From: Paramecium pentaurelia
Taxonomy: Eukaryota; Ciliophora; Oligohymenophorea; Peniculida; Parameciidae
Direction: 5' to 3'
DNA length: 64,000 nt
Assembly: GCA_905183005.1 (NCBI GenBank)
Contig: CAJJDO010000050.1
Location: 351,090 to 415,089, forward strand
Position numbers and translations under genes: made by a program. The stretch's first letter is position 1. Every line of letters begins with the position of its first letter. The notes beneath the pieces are model-generated. The model saw only the letters and a list, made by a program, of their open reading frames with translations. It searched no databases and was not told where the DNA came from. Positions 1 to 13,053 of the stretch are shown piece after piece.

Positions 1-775
1 TTATTAATTTTATTCCATTTCCTCTAGCACTAGCAACTGGTTTTTTAATCCATAATGTTTTTTTTGGAGCAGACTCTCTTATTCCTTCAAATCTCTCAAA
101 ATCATATTACAATAAATAAGTGTTTGGAATAAAGTAGTATTCTGTTGGAAATTTTCTTTTAACTTTCGAAAGATGAATCCATAAATTATCCTTTCTTCCT
201 ACACTCCAACAACCAGGAAAATGATTTGTTTTTTAATACTTTTTCATTTCTTTTAAAGTTTCTTTACTAGCTATTCCCCAATAAATTAACCAATTTTCTT
301 CATCACTTCTTTCAAATCCAGCAGCCTCAAAAGCACTTAAAATGCATTTGAATGGTACCTATCCTTAGAGCTTATAATATAGTGGTTTTTTGATCTGCTC
401 TACTAAAAATTGTTAAGATCTTGTTTATTGAAGCATTTCTTAAATATCATATAATTGTACATGGATATGGAAAATAGATAGTATATACATGAGGTCTATA
501 AGGAGATTGCCAAACAAGTTAAGATTGTTATATACTAGTTGTAGTTGATGGTTCCATCAAAGAACAATCTATTTCTAAATTTCTCTCAGTCAATACTTTA
601 TTAGTACAAGTATCAGTTTATGAGAATATTTATTTTTGCTTTATATGTCTAGTTATTAATGATCGGTTGCGTATTTTTGGTTGTTTTTAAATGACTTTGA
701 TAGTGTTATTTTATGATTATGATTAAGATGTAGCTCTAGAATGAATAGTTAATGAAGATGTAGCTAGAGGAGCAT
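1..775 (-). CDS. Tubulin tyrosine ligase-like (TTLL) protein, N-terminal part; runs off the left edge
   Basis: TTLL enzymes are ATP-grasp ligases that add Glu, Gly or Tyr to tubulin tails on cilia and basal bodies. After about 110 unremarkable residues the frame gives FERSDEENW, NHFPG, WSVGRKDNLW, FIPNTYLL and KPVASARGNGIK, the characteristic opening of the TTL domain (conserved Lys followed by the SARG loop). The rest of the catalytic core lies beyond base 1. One 22-nt intron (439-460, ending AAG) restores the frame. The start is the first in-frame ATG, 65 bp downstream of the neighbouring gene's stop on the same strand. The family is secure. Which modification it makes (glutamylation or glycylation) cannot be decided from this part. 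Confidence 0.9.
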
Positions 776-840
776 AAACAGTTTATACTTTTCTACTCTC
801 TATTTATACCCTTTTTTACATTTTATTAATTAAAATAAAA

Positions 841-2514
841 TCATTAATTTTTTAGCGATGACGGTGTATGCCATGGTAAATCTATATTATATAATCGTTT
901 AGTAGAATTGGAAGAACCATAAAATACAGTATTTTAATTCTTTTTATCTTATTGTTCATTCTCAAATATTTCAATTTCTTCATCTAATATTTATGGAATC
1001 TAAAATATATATATATTAATTAACCCTTGTTTAAGATAATCTTGGTTTCTAATGTTCTTGATTACTAATTGCTGTAATAGGTCTTGAAACTTTAGTATAT
1101 GTAGGCATTACTAAAGCAGTTGATGGTCTCAAAGATGTTTAAGATTAAACTGCTAATTTTCCACTTGTATTTTTTCTCATTGATGCCTTAGTACTAACTG
1201 CACTTGATGCTCTTTATAAATATTCAGTCATAAAAGCTGGATCTTACATCATTTTTTTATGTTATTAAACATCTAATCTAATATCTTCAATAGCTTCAGA
1301 TATCTATATTTTTTATGTTTATTTTTAAAATTAAGGATGTTCTTTTAATTATTTAATTGTAGGTATGCTTTTCCTTGATTCCTCTTATTATAATTATTTA
1401 TTATGTTAACCACTTTGAGATTACAAAAATTCTTTTGAACCTGCAAATTCTTCTAATAATTATACTCTCAACATCTTTCCATTTAATTTAGAATGATTCA
1501 AAATTTATTAAGCATTTTTTAATTTAGATTTGATTTCAACATATAATTCAGGATCTCTTAAGAGTTTTTTAAATTCACCAATACCAGCATCTTTGTTTTT
1601 CAAAAATTATTAATGTTTTTATGTTCTTTTTTGAATGTAATATTCATTTCTATCTTTTAAGGATCTTCCCTTAAATACAGCCTTATCCATATTGTATTGA
1701 TAATTCATATAATGTTAAATTTTGGCATCTGGATTCTTGGCAGTTTTATATCCAGTTTAATCAACTACATAGAGATTATCCTAAAGTAGTGTAATAATTA
1801 AACCATTTTTGGATCTCTAGTAAGATCCATTTTAGTTTTAGGAATTTTCTCATAATAAGCCCATCTGTCAACTGTATTGGCCATAAGGTAGAGAAACTCA
1901 AATTCTTAAATGAAACCTTTAATCTAAAGAAAATCAGTGCATCTCTTTATCCATTCTTCCAAAACACTACTACTTATAGCTTTTCCTATTGCCTGAAATG
2001 AAAATAATGAGAAAATGCATATACCCATAATAAATTGTTAATTTCAGTTGCATTACATGGTACACCTTCACTCATTAATTCTTATTCTCTAAGATGAAAA
2101 ATAAGACAAGCATCTTTGATATCCTTCATTCTAGATAAAACAATATGTGATTACGTAAGGAGTCCATCATGATAAAGTTAAATGGCTGCTTTGATATTGC
2201 GAACATTAAGATGTGTTAAACGTCCATTTAGGAACTGTAATAGAGAATAAGTGATATACCCTAGGAACTTCATGTAAAAATGAAAGAGATCTAAAAGTTG
2301 AGTAAATAGTTTAGATATCAATTTTGATCTTTTCAACTATCTAAATTTAATGTTCTTGTTCAAGGATTTGAACAACCAAGAAAAAGATAGGTTACATCTA
2401 CATATAATCTGATATGAGCATTCTTAGATCTTCATATTTGATTTAACCTCTTGCACTGAATTCACTTTGAATTCCATATATTGTAAATTCTTCTAATTGT
2501 TATGCTTCAGTCAT
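841..2514 (-). CDS. Uncharacterised 522-aa protein
   Basis: Four short introns (25, 32, 23 and 25 nt; the first at 2235-2259) splice a continuous frame. The N-terminal 200 residues look helical and hydrophilic (MTEAQQLEEF, then NVRNIKAAIQLYHDGLL, DACLIFHLREQEL). The C-terminal half is basic, Ser/Thr/Gln-rich and probably disordered. I see no signal peptide, membrane span or catalytic motif. The helical front half has an alpha-solenoid or LisH-like feel, but I cannot name a family. It is co-oriented with the TTLL gene and its start is only 28 bp from that of the divergent lifeguard-like gene. Confidence 0.75.
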
Positions 2515-2542
2515 TTATTAATAAATAATTTAATTAATCCAA

Positions 2543-3359
2543 ATGGACAATGAATAGAATAATTATTAGGCATTCGATATTGAGATTGTAGATACTGAAC
2601 AATAAAAAATAGATCATGCAAGATTAAGTTTCATCAGGAAGGTAAGATATTGCCTAATGAGGTATTTCTAATAATCTTATTTCAAATTGGATTTAATTTC
2701 ATTACTACATTGATAGCATATTCTTAAAATCCAATAATTGATTACGTATGCAGCAAACCATTCTTATTTTGGATATTTATGGTTGTATTGATATTAGTAA
2801 TATTTTTGCTAATCAGTTTTTAAAAGTAAGTTTACATGTAAATCAAGATTAGCCAAACAATATCCTTATAATTATATCTGTTATAGTTGTTTTACACTCT
2901 CCATCTCATACATATTTTTATATACTACTCATCATTATCCTACATACTCAAATCAGATCATTTCATTCATAACATTATAAATTGGCATCATCATATCACT
3001 TCTCACCTATTCCTACTTTGTAACATCAGAAATCAATCTAAATAAAGGTTTAATATACATTATTATCACTATTGCTCTGTTATTCATTTTCTTATTCTTC
3101 TACTTCTAAATGTCCTTGAAATATTTATTAATTTTATCATTCCTCAACATCTTATATGGAGTGCATATTATAATAGATACACTTCTTATTGTAAATGGAG
3201 AAGTAAGAAAATTATAATTATAATTAGAAACATGAATTAGATATAGATGACTATATTATTGCAGCCTTAATGACACAAGTTGACATTATTGGATTCATTT
3301 AAATACTTTTTCAAAAATTGATTTCATAAATATCAAAGATATAAATCAACAGTAACTGA
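2543..3359 (+). CDS. Bax inhibitor-1/lifeguard (LFG/TMBIM) family membrane protein
   Basis: This family forms seven-helix membrane proteins of ER, Golgi or plasma membrane with Ca2+-leak and anti-apoptotic roles in animals. After a hydrophilic front the protein shows RLSFIRKVF, matching the family's FIRKVY entry motif, then hydrophobic helices, YPYNYICYSCFTLSISYIF, and at the end IIIDTLLIVNGE followed by DIDDYIIAALMTQVDII, the family's DT...DDYI..AL signature. The length of 249 aa is normal. Introns are 2642-2661 (20 nt), 2826-2847 (22 nt, ending AAG) and 3203-3227 (25 nt). The second border was chosen because only it keeps the conserved frame. The stop lies 12 bp from that of the convergent neighbour. 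Confidence 0.9.
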
Positions 3360-3371
3360 TAATATAAACAA

Positions 3372-5179
3372 TCATTAATTTCTAGTATACTATTGTTTCC
3401 ATTCCTCACATTCTCTATTCTTCATCTCTATCTAATATCTCAAAGTTCTATTCTCACTTTCTAATATTTCAACCTAAGATTCCATTTATCTTTTAATCTA
3501 TTCAATCTGAGATCTCTTAATTTCTTCCTTTACTTATTCAGATACATCTTATTATTTCTATATCTCAATCAATTTTTATTTTTAACATTCTAAATCCACT
3601 TATAATCTTTATATTAATAACTAACTATTAAATTTAGAATTACATTATTCTCATTATTTCTTAATGCTAATTATCCCTTTTATTATCTACATTCATCAAA
3701 TTCATTTGATCTCTATTCCAATAATTCAGACAATTAATTTACTTATTCATTTAATTATTCAATATCTTAATTTTACTCTTATATATCATTTTCATATTAT
3801 AATTACAATGAATCATAATCATTTTAAACTTAATTTAATTAAGATGTTGTAGTTTATTAATGTTAATTCAAATTTTCTATTGCAATTTATAATTCTTAAT
3901 TCAATTACTAATTTTATTATAATTGATTTTAAGTTTAATCCAATTATTAATTTAATTTTTATATCTCTTACAATAATTTATTAATCTATTATTAATATTC
4001 CATTTTCATATCTGAAATTGATTTTCTATATTTTTAATCTAAATCTTAAGTACTCAACTAATTCTACTCTTGTAAATTACAATTCTATTCCACTTGTGAT
4101 TGTATTTCATCTTATAATCCTTATATTAAATCTATTATTATATTATTAATTATTTACTTTATTATTCTTATATTTATTGATTCAATATATTATTCTCATA
4201 TTATAATTAATTAATTCTATCAACTAAACAATCCTTTTCATCTAGAAATTCTTTTTCTTATGATTTAATTTATTATTCATTTTATTATATTAATTTATTG
4301 ACTTCTCTTTTCTTTTCCTCTTAAAGATCTTAATACTTTACTTTTAGAGATTCTAATTATTAAATTATATTCTTTTCTCCTGTTTTAATATCATTTATTA
4401 TTTTATCCAATTATATAATTTCTTATTTCTAAAATTCATTGGTTTGATTTCTTCTTATTAATTCATCTTATAATTTCTAAATTTAATCATCCATTAATTA
4501 TAATTATTCTAAATGTGTTTATTATATATCTTATAAATTTTAATTATATTTTTAATCTTTATGATATAATTGCATAGAAGCATCCTTGTCCATATTCACT
4601 TTTTCATTTTAAAGATACTTTAATTCTTATGAATAATCATTCAATTATTGTTTCTAAATATCTATTTATTTATTTAAACGAATTAATTGTGTATCCTTTT
4701 CTCTCAATTTACTACTATATTCATCATTTTATTATATAGAATTTTTTAATTCTTTTGTCAATTAATCTAAATGTTTCTCATATTCTAACATTGTTTATGT
4801 CTAATTAGATGTAATACACTATATTAAATAATTAAATAATACTCTAGTTTCTGCTTATTCATATCTACGTTTCCAATTATTGATTTCATGTTATTGTAAT
4901 TCAACTAAATTCATTAATTTCTTAATCTCAAATTCTGGATTTATAAATGTATTGCTTTGTTTCATATCCATATCAATACTCTTTTCAAACTTACTAATAT
5001 AATGGGAGTTCCTTAAACTTTATTAAGATTTCTATAAAGTAGATCCTAAAATTCTAACAAATCAAACCTTATTGTAACTCATTGTAATATGGACTTTTAG
5101 ATTAAGTATTTGGAGATATAGTATTTCTTTATTTAGGTGGTGATGAAGCAACTGGTACTGGTTTTATAAATTATGACAT
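3372..5179 (-). CDS. Glutamine-rich coiled-coil protein, 578 aa
   Basis: The N-terminus is short and Pro/Ser-rich (FIKPVPVASSPPKQR). From about residue 70 almost the whole protein is heptad-like, rich in Gln, Glu, Lys, Asn and Leu, and ends CEEWKQQYTRN. Introns lie at 5046-5067, 4132-4157 and 3621-3643. Exon length is an exact multiple of three. No motor, kinase or membrane domain is visible. A structural role in cytoskeleton or cilia is common for such ciliate proteins, but here it is only inference. Gln is encoded mainly by TAA and TAG. Confidence 0.8.
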
Positions 5180-5508
5180 CTCTTAATATTTCTTCTAACA
5201 GACAATTTATAATATTAATCTCATTACATCACTAAACAATTTATTCTTTAATCATATTTAAATTTCCCTTCATAAAATTTTTATTTACATAAATGGCATC
5301 ATTATATATTAATTCTTCATTGTCTACATTTAATTTATAACTTAAACACTTCTTATACTTAAGAATCTACTGATATCATTCATTTGTAATTTTATAATGT
5401 TTATAATGCAAATATAATGTCTCTCTCCTTATCTAATAATGAATAATTTAGATGTATATTTTATTAATTATAAATATAAGGCAACTGGTATATTAATTTT
5501 TTTATTAA
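5180..5508. other. Divergent intergenic region
   Basis: AT-rich spacer between two divergently read genes. It presumably holds both promoters. No ORF, repeat or RNA gene was recognised. Confidence 0.5.
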
Positions 5509-5814
5509 ATGGGTTGTTCGGTAGCGAAATCAACTTAAAAAGAGCTTACCAAATACTAACAACATCAGTCACTCAGAGAACCAGAAATTTAAGATTAATC
5601 ACATGTTATAATACCTAAATCAAGTTCAAAAAATATTCCTCTCTTTGTTTAACCAAATAGTTGTAGACGCACTTCAGATAATCTCGTTAGATTCAAGACT
5701 GAAATAGACTCCAAGGAGAATTTACTCTCTATCAAAAAAAATCCTATTTATCTTAGAAGGGCCAGTTCAAAAACTTAAGCAGATTAGAGCCATGATATAT
5801 AAGCTAAAGAATGA
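5509..5814 (+). CDS. Small MGC-start protein, 101 aa, probably acylated
   Basis: Single-exon hydrophilic protein beginning MGCSVAKST. Gly2 plus Cys3 is the classic context for N-myristoylation followed by palmitoylation, so peripheral attachment to the plasma membrane, alveolar sacs or ciliary membrane is likely. The rest is basic and Ser-rich (SSSKNIPLFV, CRRTSDNLV, IYLRRASSK) with no recognisable fold. The RRAS and RRTS stretches resemble basophilic-kinase sites. Function unknown. Codon pattern and length support a real gene. Confidence 0.7.
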
Positions 5815-7383
5815 GAAACAATCGAAATAATCTGATTTCGGTTTTTGTATGATTAACACATTTATATTTCAAAATATCTATCAACTCTCTCATCTTCTTT
5901 ATACATTTTAATCATTATATTAGATTTAATATTAATCATGAATTACTTAATAAATTAATACTGAAACTTAATCAAATTGCAATATTTATATTTAATACCT
6001 ATTCATATCGCAAAATATAAATTTAAACTTAAAAATAATTATTATATCAAATATTGAATTAGTATTAATCTTAATATTACAAAAGCTATAAAATAAATTG
6101 ATATTTTCATTAAATAGTTCCCTTTCTAATTAAATAATAATTATAAATTATTATTTTTTCTCTTTATAATTATAATATATTTTATAATTAAGTAAATTAT
6201 ATGTGTATTAGATTAATTAAAATAATCATCATTCTTTAGTTTTAAGCAAATCTTATCAGAAAACTCTTTTAAAAAGAATTAAAAAGTATAGAAATCTATT
6301 CATAATAATCAAGAGGTGTTTTATAAGAATAACATACTATTCTTTTTTATTTCGAACCTTCATTTCTAATAATACTAAGATAAAAAATAACTAAGATGAT
6401 TATAATGTTAAAAAAATGTAAAAAAAAAGATAAAATAATCAAAAAAGCCTAAAATTAAATAATTTTTAATTATTTGAAAGAAACCTCTTTAGATAAAAAT
6501 TGAAAGAAAATCTTAAATTTTATTAAATAGATAATAAAGAATTATTAAATATTATTTTTAAATTAGGTTTCAAGACTAAAGGATGATGTTATATTTTAAC
6601 CAGTTTTTTTTAATCACTTTTTAATAATATCATCATTTTTTGATTTAAATAAAATATTGGAATATATTTATTTTAGTTAGTTTTAACAGATTTTAATAGT
6701 TATAAATAAAATAAGATTCCTGGAAACATGAAGCTAAATAAATTAATAATAAAATTATTATTCTTAATATATTTATTATAACAAACCAAATAAATTTAGA
6801 ATTATGACTTCAAAAACTTAAAGTAAATAAAAACTAAATTAATAGATTTACTCAAAACTTCATTAAAATTAGTAAAAGTAGAGCAATTACTCTTATGGTA
6901 ATAGAATTATGAGAATACTAATGAGAAATGAGGAAAAAAAGATTGATTACAATTATACAACAATATCAATGAAGAAAATATTAGATAATATTAATTTTGA
7001 AGTACAAACATTTTCTATATTATTCTTGAATAATATTTATAAAATTAAAAAATATTATATTAAAATAACGTCATCAAGAATATCTATTTATATAAATACT
7101 GAATAAAATGATTTTATTAATAATTTTGAATAGGTTCTTTATTAATTATTCAAAATCATAGCTTAAACTCTCAAGCTACAAAATAAATATAAATTTTGAA
7201 ATATTCTTACCTATCATACCTAAATAAAACACAGAAGTTATATTATAAATTTGATAAAAAAATTTAGTGTAATGAAACAAAATTGAAACTAATGAAAAAT
7301 TTGTACAAATAAACAGATCTAATAAATATGTATAGTTTAAGTTTTTTTGTCGCATCTAATTTTCTTTAATTATATTTTAATTT
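5815..7383. other. Gene-poor AT-rich stretch of about 1.57 kb
   Basis: No frame with the composition of the neighbouring genes is seen on either strand. The one Met-initiated frame near 6909-7106 is low-complexity Ile/Asn/Lys. No tRNA, snRNA or repeat array was recognised. It is unusually long for such a compact genome. Confidence 0.5.
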
Positions 7384-10163
7384 ATGGGCTGTGGGTCATC
7401 CTAAACAGAAGCTCCTGAGTTATAAAAAGGACACCATTCTTAAAAAACCAATATTTCTTCCCCTGATTCTGAATTAGCTGATAAATAAAAGCTTTATTAA
7501 AGAGGTACAATAGATTATTTTAGCTTTAGGAAACTATTTACTCAAAAAAGGAAAGTATGATTAAGCTATCAATTTATTTGACAGAGTCTTAGAAATTGAT
7601 CCAGAATTTGCTGATGCATATTATTCAAAAGGTAACTTATTATATAATTTAGCAATTGTGGCTTTTGAATAAAATAAAATAGAAGATGCTTAAAATCTAC
7701 TTTAAATAACCTTAGAAAAACAACCTGATCATGTTTATGCTTTAAATGAAGCAGGTTTTTTTTCATAACCATTTTAGGGTGCTTAATGATAAAATAACGA
7801 AAATTTACAGAAGCCTTAGATTATCTAGAAAAAGCCTTTGCAAAACAATAAAACTTCTCAGAAGTGAATTATAGTTTAGGTACATATAGATTAATTCTTT
7901 GTTAAGCTTATGCATTATCTAAATTAAATCGAAAAGAAGAGTCTTTAAAATATTATGATTTAGCCATTTAAGAGGACGCATAGCAAAAACATTTTTATAT
8001 CAATAAGGCCACCACTTTGATTGAATTAAATAAACATGAAGAAGCTCTTAAATGTGTATCTGAAGCATTAAAATTAGATTCAAATTATATTGAAGCATTA
8101 ATAACATAAGGTACAATATTTAATACAAAAACAAAGGGAATATATATAAAACTACATAGTAATATGAGAAAATGTATGGTGTATGCTTGGCAATATTGAA
8201 ATTAGATAATGAAAATAAGTTGGTTCTCTAAATGAAATAAGAAGCTGAAAAAAATTTAAATATTTAAATAACTGATTAACAAACTAGTACTATTATTTCA
8301 ATAGAAGATAAGTTAATTTTAGGTATTGTTTATATAATATAGTAAAGCTGAAAATTTACTATCAGAAAAATAATTTATACAAGCAAGAAAAGTTGTTGAT
8401 TAAATTCTTCTGAAAGATCCTTTGCATTATTAATCCCTTAGATTAAAGACTAAGATTTAAGTTGAATAAGGATAATATGGTGATGCTTTGGCTAGTTTAA
8501 ATAAGATGTTAAATGAATAACCAAAAGATATTGATGTTTTAAAAGAGAAAGGTAAATTTAATATATGAATATCTTAAAGCGTTTGTATTAGAAAAGTTGA
8601 AAAGATTAGAAGATGCTTTATAATGTCATAATTAAATCATAGAGGAAGAAACAAATTAAACAAAAAATGAAAAAAAAGGTATAGATTTATAAATAATTTT
8701 AGCTAATATTTATATGAAACTTGGAAAAGTCAAAGAAGCATCAGAAATATTTGAAAGTTTGAATATAAAACCAAATTTGGATGATCCATAAACATATATT
8801 TTTAAGGGTAATATTATAAAAAAGATAAAATTAGGAAAGTTATTATTATCATAAGAGAAATTTGAAGAAGGAATGAGTTTATTATAAGAAGGACTTGAAA
8901 AGAATAAGAATAATATAGAAATTATGTAATTACTTGCTTAGTTTTATAAAGCAAAAAAAAATGAAAAAGAAGCTTTAAATATTCATAAATAAGTTTTAGA
9001 GATTGATAAAAATAATGATTGTTCTAATTTTGAAAAAGGTAATATTTATAAAATAATTTAGGTGTGATTTATTGTGATTAGAATTTATATAAAAAAGCAT
9101 TAGAATCTTTTAAGAAAATAAAACAATTGGATTTTAATGAGTTATGTTATTTTTACTTTGGATTATGTTATTATAAAATTGAAGATTATAAAAATGCTAT
9201 CAAAAATTTATCTAATTATGTTAAATTGGGAAGGACAAAATTAGAGGAAACCTATTTTATGGTAATATATAAAATTTATGTATTTTATAGTTAGGTGGTG
9301 CTAATTTGTTTTAATTAAAATATGATGAAGCAGAAGAAAATTATTTAAATTGTATAAAGTAGAATCCAAATAATTCTGAAGCTCATTATTAATTAGGAAA
9401 TGTTTTTAAATAAGATAAATAAATTGAAGAAGCTAAAAAATATTATGAATTAGCTCATAATATTGAACCATATAATGAAATATACAAATAGACTTATGGT
9501 ATAATTATATTTATATTAAAAGAAACTTTTATAAATGAAAAAAACTATTTAGTTGATTATAGCAATAGTTTATTATTTACTATATCTACATTTATTGGAA
9601 TATGTTAATTAAATCAAAAATAACAAGATTATGATTAATAAAAGATTGAGAAATATTTGAACATTTTACTTCTTTTAGAAACTCATTAAAAAAAAAGATT
9701 CAATTCTATTGAAAATCATTTTGAATAAATAAAATAATTAATAGCCAAATCATATGATATGTAATATACAGTTATAGATGATACTTTATTTCCAATAATG
9801 TAATATTGGCATAATTAAAAAATATGTAAAAAGAAGAAAGATGTTAATGATTTTGTAAATTCAATTATTAATGCAGTTAAATTATTAGTAAATATAAATA
9901 GTGAAAAGATACTTAATGTAATTAATAGTGAAAGAACTTTGAATAATAAATATTGTATTGAATTTGCTGAAAAAATCTAACATGAATCATATTAAAAAAG
10001 AAGTGGATGTTTAGGTTTGATTGATGGTATAAAAATACTTGGATTTCTATTAAAATATCATAAGGATTTTACTAAAGATCGAATGGTCTTTTAAGAACTT
10101 ATTGCTACAAAATATTAAATAGAAGAAATATAGATATTTCATGAATCCTACTTTAAGTAATGA
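7384..10163 (+). CDS. Large tetratricopeptide-repeat (TPR) protein, MGC start, 825 aa
   Basis: The start MGCGSSQTE predicts myristoylation plus palmitoylation. From about residue 45 the protein is a row of TPR units, for example YDQAINLFDRVLEIDPEFA, EDAQNLL, FTEALDYLEKAF, YKKALESFKKIKQLDF and YDEAEENY, followed by a helical tail of about 230 residues ending IFHESYFKQ. TPRs are protein-docking scaffolds. Twelve introns of 19-31 nt (the first two at 7505-7523 and 7632-7652) restore the frame. Nine are phase 1 and split the codon of the small residue (Ala or Gly) in helix A of successive repeats. Membrane-anchored TPR scaffolds in ciliates are often ciliary or cortical, but the role here is inference. 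Confidence 0.88.
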
Positions 10164-10245
10164 GATTATGAGAACTTCTTTATAAATATTAAATATATTC
10201 ATATATTATTCTAAATTTTTAAAATAAATATATAAGAATATAAAA

Positions 10246-12498
10246 TCATTTGCTTTCGAGATATTACTCATTTCGTTTTAAGTATTATAAAATTTAATTT
10301 TCATCTGTGTATTCCATAGCTTATAAATAGCCTTCATAAGTGAAGTTTTCTTTATCATACATTAATATAGGCAATTCAAAAATAATTAAAGAAGCTTAAG
10401 CTTATATTTGAAGTCTTAACCATTCTAAAGTTTATTTAGGTAATCCTTTTTTATCTTTAATATTCTAATATATTTATCCATGAAAATAAGTATAACATAT
10501 ATCTTTAATATCATCATCAATAAAATCATTTAAAAACCATTCAACTTTATCTTTTCTATTTTTATCTAATTTATCAGCTTTTGCTTTTGCTGTATTAAGT
10601 AATAAATTTAATTCATTTTAAACTTATTAATTATCTTATTTAACTTTATTGCAATAATTTTAAAATTCAAAACAAGATGTAATATAATCCCATTCATCTA
10701 AACCAAATGAATTAACTTTAGATTCTAATAATATTTCAATTTCTTTTCTTAATTATAACATTCTCTTAAAAACTAAAAATAAAGGAATAACCCAGAAATT
10801 TTATAGACCATTAAAAAAAGTGAGACATTTTGCAACTGTTTAACCAATAATATTAAGTGCATCCAAAGAACGATTATATTTCTAAGAAAATAGACTCAAT
10901 TATTAAGTTGATCTTTTTATTAATTATATGTAATTCTCAGCATTACTAATTCTACTTTCATCTAAATTATGTTTTTACTATTAATTATCTTCCAAATCAG
11001 AACTATAAATAGCTTTGTATTATTCCATAGCATTTTCTGATTATTTATATAATTATTATAATTCATCTTAGTTTTTAGATTCTTTACTATAAACAACTTA
11101 TTATTATCTATTTTAATCTGATTTTTAATTTTAAGATGATGAACTAAATCTTTATTTTGCTTACATTTTAATAGTATTACCTTAAACTGATGATATTCTC
11201 GCTCTAATTTTATCATAAAAGAATTCATTTTTTGTGAATGATTATGAAATCTATTTTTAAGAACCTTATTAATGTATTAATTCTTAACTATTATCATTTA
11301 TTTTTCTAGATGAATCATATCCTGTATAAATTGTTGTATTTTAGGTCTAATTCCTAAAACTCTTTACTCCAGTATTACTATTATTTTATGATTTAATTTA
11401 AGGCTTTGGAAGTAGTTTAGTAGATGAAAAGAAGTTATTAAATTTATTACTACTATAAGTTTAAATCATTTAACGACTTTAATGAGATGATGACTTTTAT
11501 CTACTCTATACTGATTAATATCTATTCCCAACTACATTTCTAACATTCTCTTAATGCATTTTCTACATATTACTAATCTTAGTTATCAAAGATTAATTTA
11601 ATAAATTTTATTCAGATATCTTTTAATTCTTATTACAACTAGGTTATTATACCAAATTTATAAGAGAATTAGAATCATCTCTACTACTTATTCTTGATGA
11701 TGATCTACATTTCACTTCCATTCTATTTAATCTTATTTAAAAATCTTTTAATATCTACTTACATGCATTATCTTCTCTAAATGCTGAATGATATGGAATT
11801 TAATGCCATGGAATTGGATTTTCAGGATTCAAGAGTGATGTAATTAAATTTTACACTGTTGGTTTCTTATTAGAAATTAAAGATCCTATATCTAAACGAC
11901 CTCCTTGCAACCAGTCTGATATATGTCTATGTACTTCATTAAGTATATATGTTCCTTATGTCATTACCAAATAGAGTATGCCAAGAGACCATTAATATGA
12001 TGATCTACAAGGTTTTCCTTTCAATATTAATGGATTCCAATAGACACAATAATTTTCTTGTCTCTTTTTTAAACCGAAATCTAAAATTACTATTGAATCA
12101 CCATTCTTAACAATATTTTCAATTGTGCAATCTCTAGGGGAAAAACCTTAATATAGATCATATCCAAAGTAAATCAACAAGAGTTTCGACAAGTCACCAT
12201 TAATCAGAAGCCATTATGAAACATTCTCTATTATCAAATCTGTATATGTATTCGTTCTTACAATCTACAAAATTGAAGGCAAGAGACCAATTTATGGTTT
12301 GAGCAACTTTGTCTCTGCATGAGGTTTAATTCTATGATAAGATTCCAAAAATGCTAATTCTTCATCTAAAAACCTTGTGTCATTCCATCGAGCAATAACT
12401 ACTTATTCATCTGTTAACTTCAATCTACCCTTTAATGCAGACCATTATTCACATTACCAAATTGGAAATGTTATTGTATAAGGATGATTGGATTTCAT
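10246..12498 (-). CDS. Degenerate protein-kinase-like protein, 750 aa
   Basis: Uninterrupted frame. The first 260 residues resemble a kinase C-lobe: PRDCTIENIV (RD at residue 123) in the catalytic-loop position, ILDFGL (D at 140) as the DFG motif 17 residues later, and SSYQWSLGILYLVMT in place of the usual D.WSLG helix. No glycine-rich loop or VAIK lysine is evident before it, the loop Asn is preceded by Glu rather than Lys-Pro, and the segment after DFG lacks a clear APE. A catalytically weak or dead kinase is therefore likely. The middle is Ser/Asn/Gln-rich. The C-terminal third is helical (VIPLFLVFKRML, WDYITSCFEF). Pathway unknown. Confidence 0.75.
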
Positions 12499-13053
12499 TT
12501 ATTTTATAATAAATTATTTTGTTTGAATTAATATATAATATATAATTCAATATTGATAGCAATATTAGAGTCATCTTAAGTTTCAAATACAGAAAACTCT
12601 ATTTGATATTAAAAATAATATACTATTTTAAATAATTTTTATAATTATTATCATATTTTTAGATAAATTAAATAAGGAAATAAAAGAATATTATTATTTC
12701 TTCATTATTAATCTACATAAATATTATACTTTATTCATTTTATTTTTGTGTTTTATTATTTAGTCATTTTATTAATATTCATATATATTTGAGTATAGTT
12801 AATTAGTTACAAATTTTTTATTTTTTAGAATTTCATACTAAGAAGTTGGAATTTCAAAAATATTGTATTTTTTATTTAATTTATTTTTGATATATTTTTA
12901 AATATAAGAATAAGTTTCTAACTCATCATCTGTCTTAACAAAATAATTAGTTTTATAAGTCAAATGCTATCTATAATTCAGTCCTGACATTTCTAGTCAT
13001 TCATTATTTAAACATAATTAATTAGTCTCTTTTTAAATTATTTTTTATAAAAT
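12499..13053. other. Divergent intergenic region
   Basis: AT-rich region between divergent genes. Nothing recognised beyond presumed promoters. Confidence 0.5.

Noticed and set aside
6340..6370. GGTTCGAA on the minus strand as a tRNA T-arm
   Set aside because: Flanking bases cannot form the T stem and no acceptor or anticodon arm is found at the right distance.
6909..7106. 65-aa open frame in the long spacer
   Set aside because: Low-complexity Ile/Lys/Asn sequence from AT-rich DNA, no neighbours in frame and no gene-like composition.
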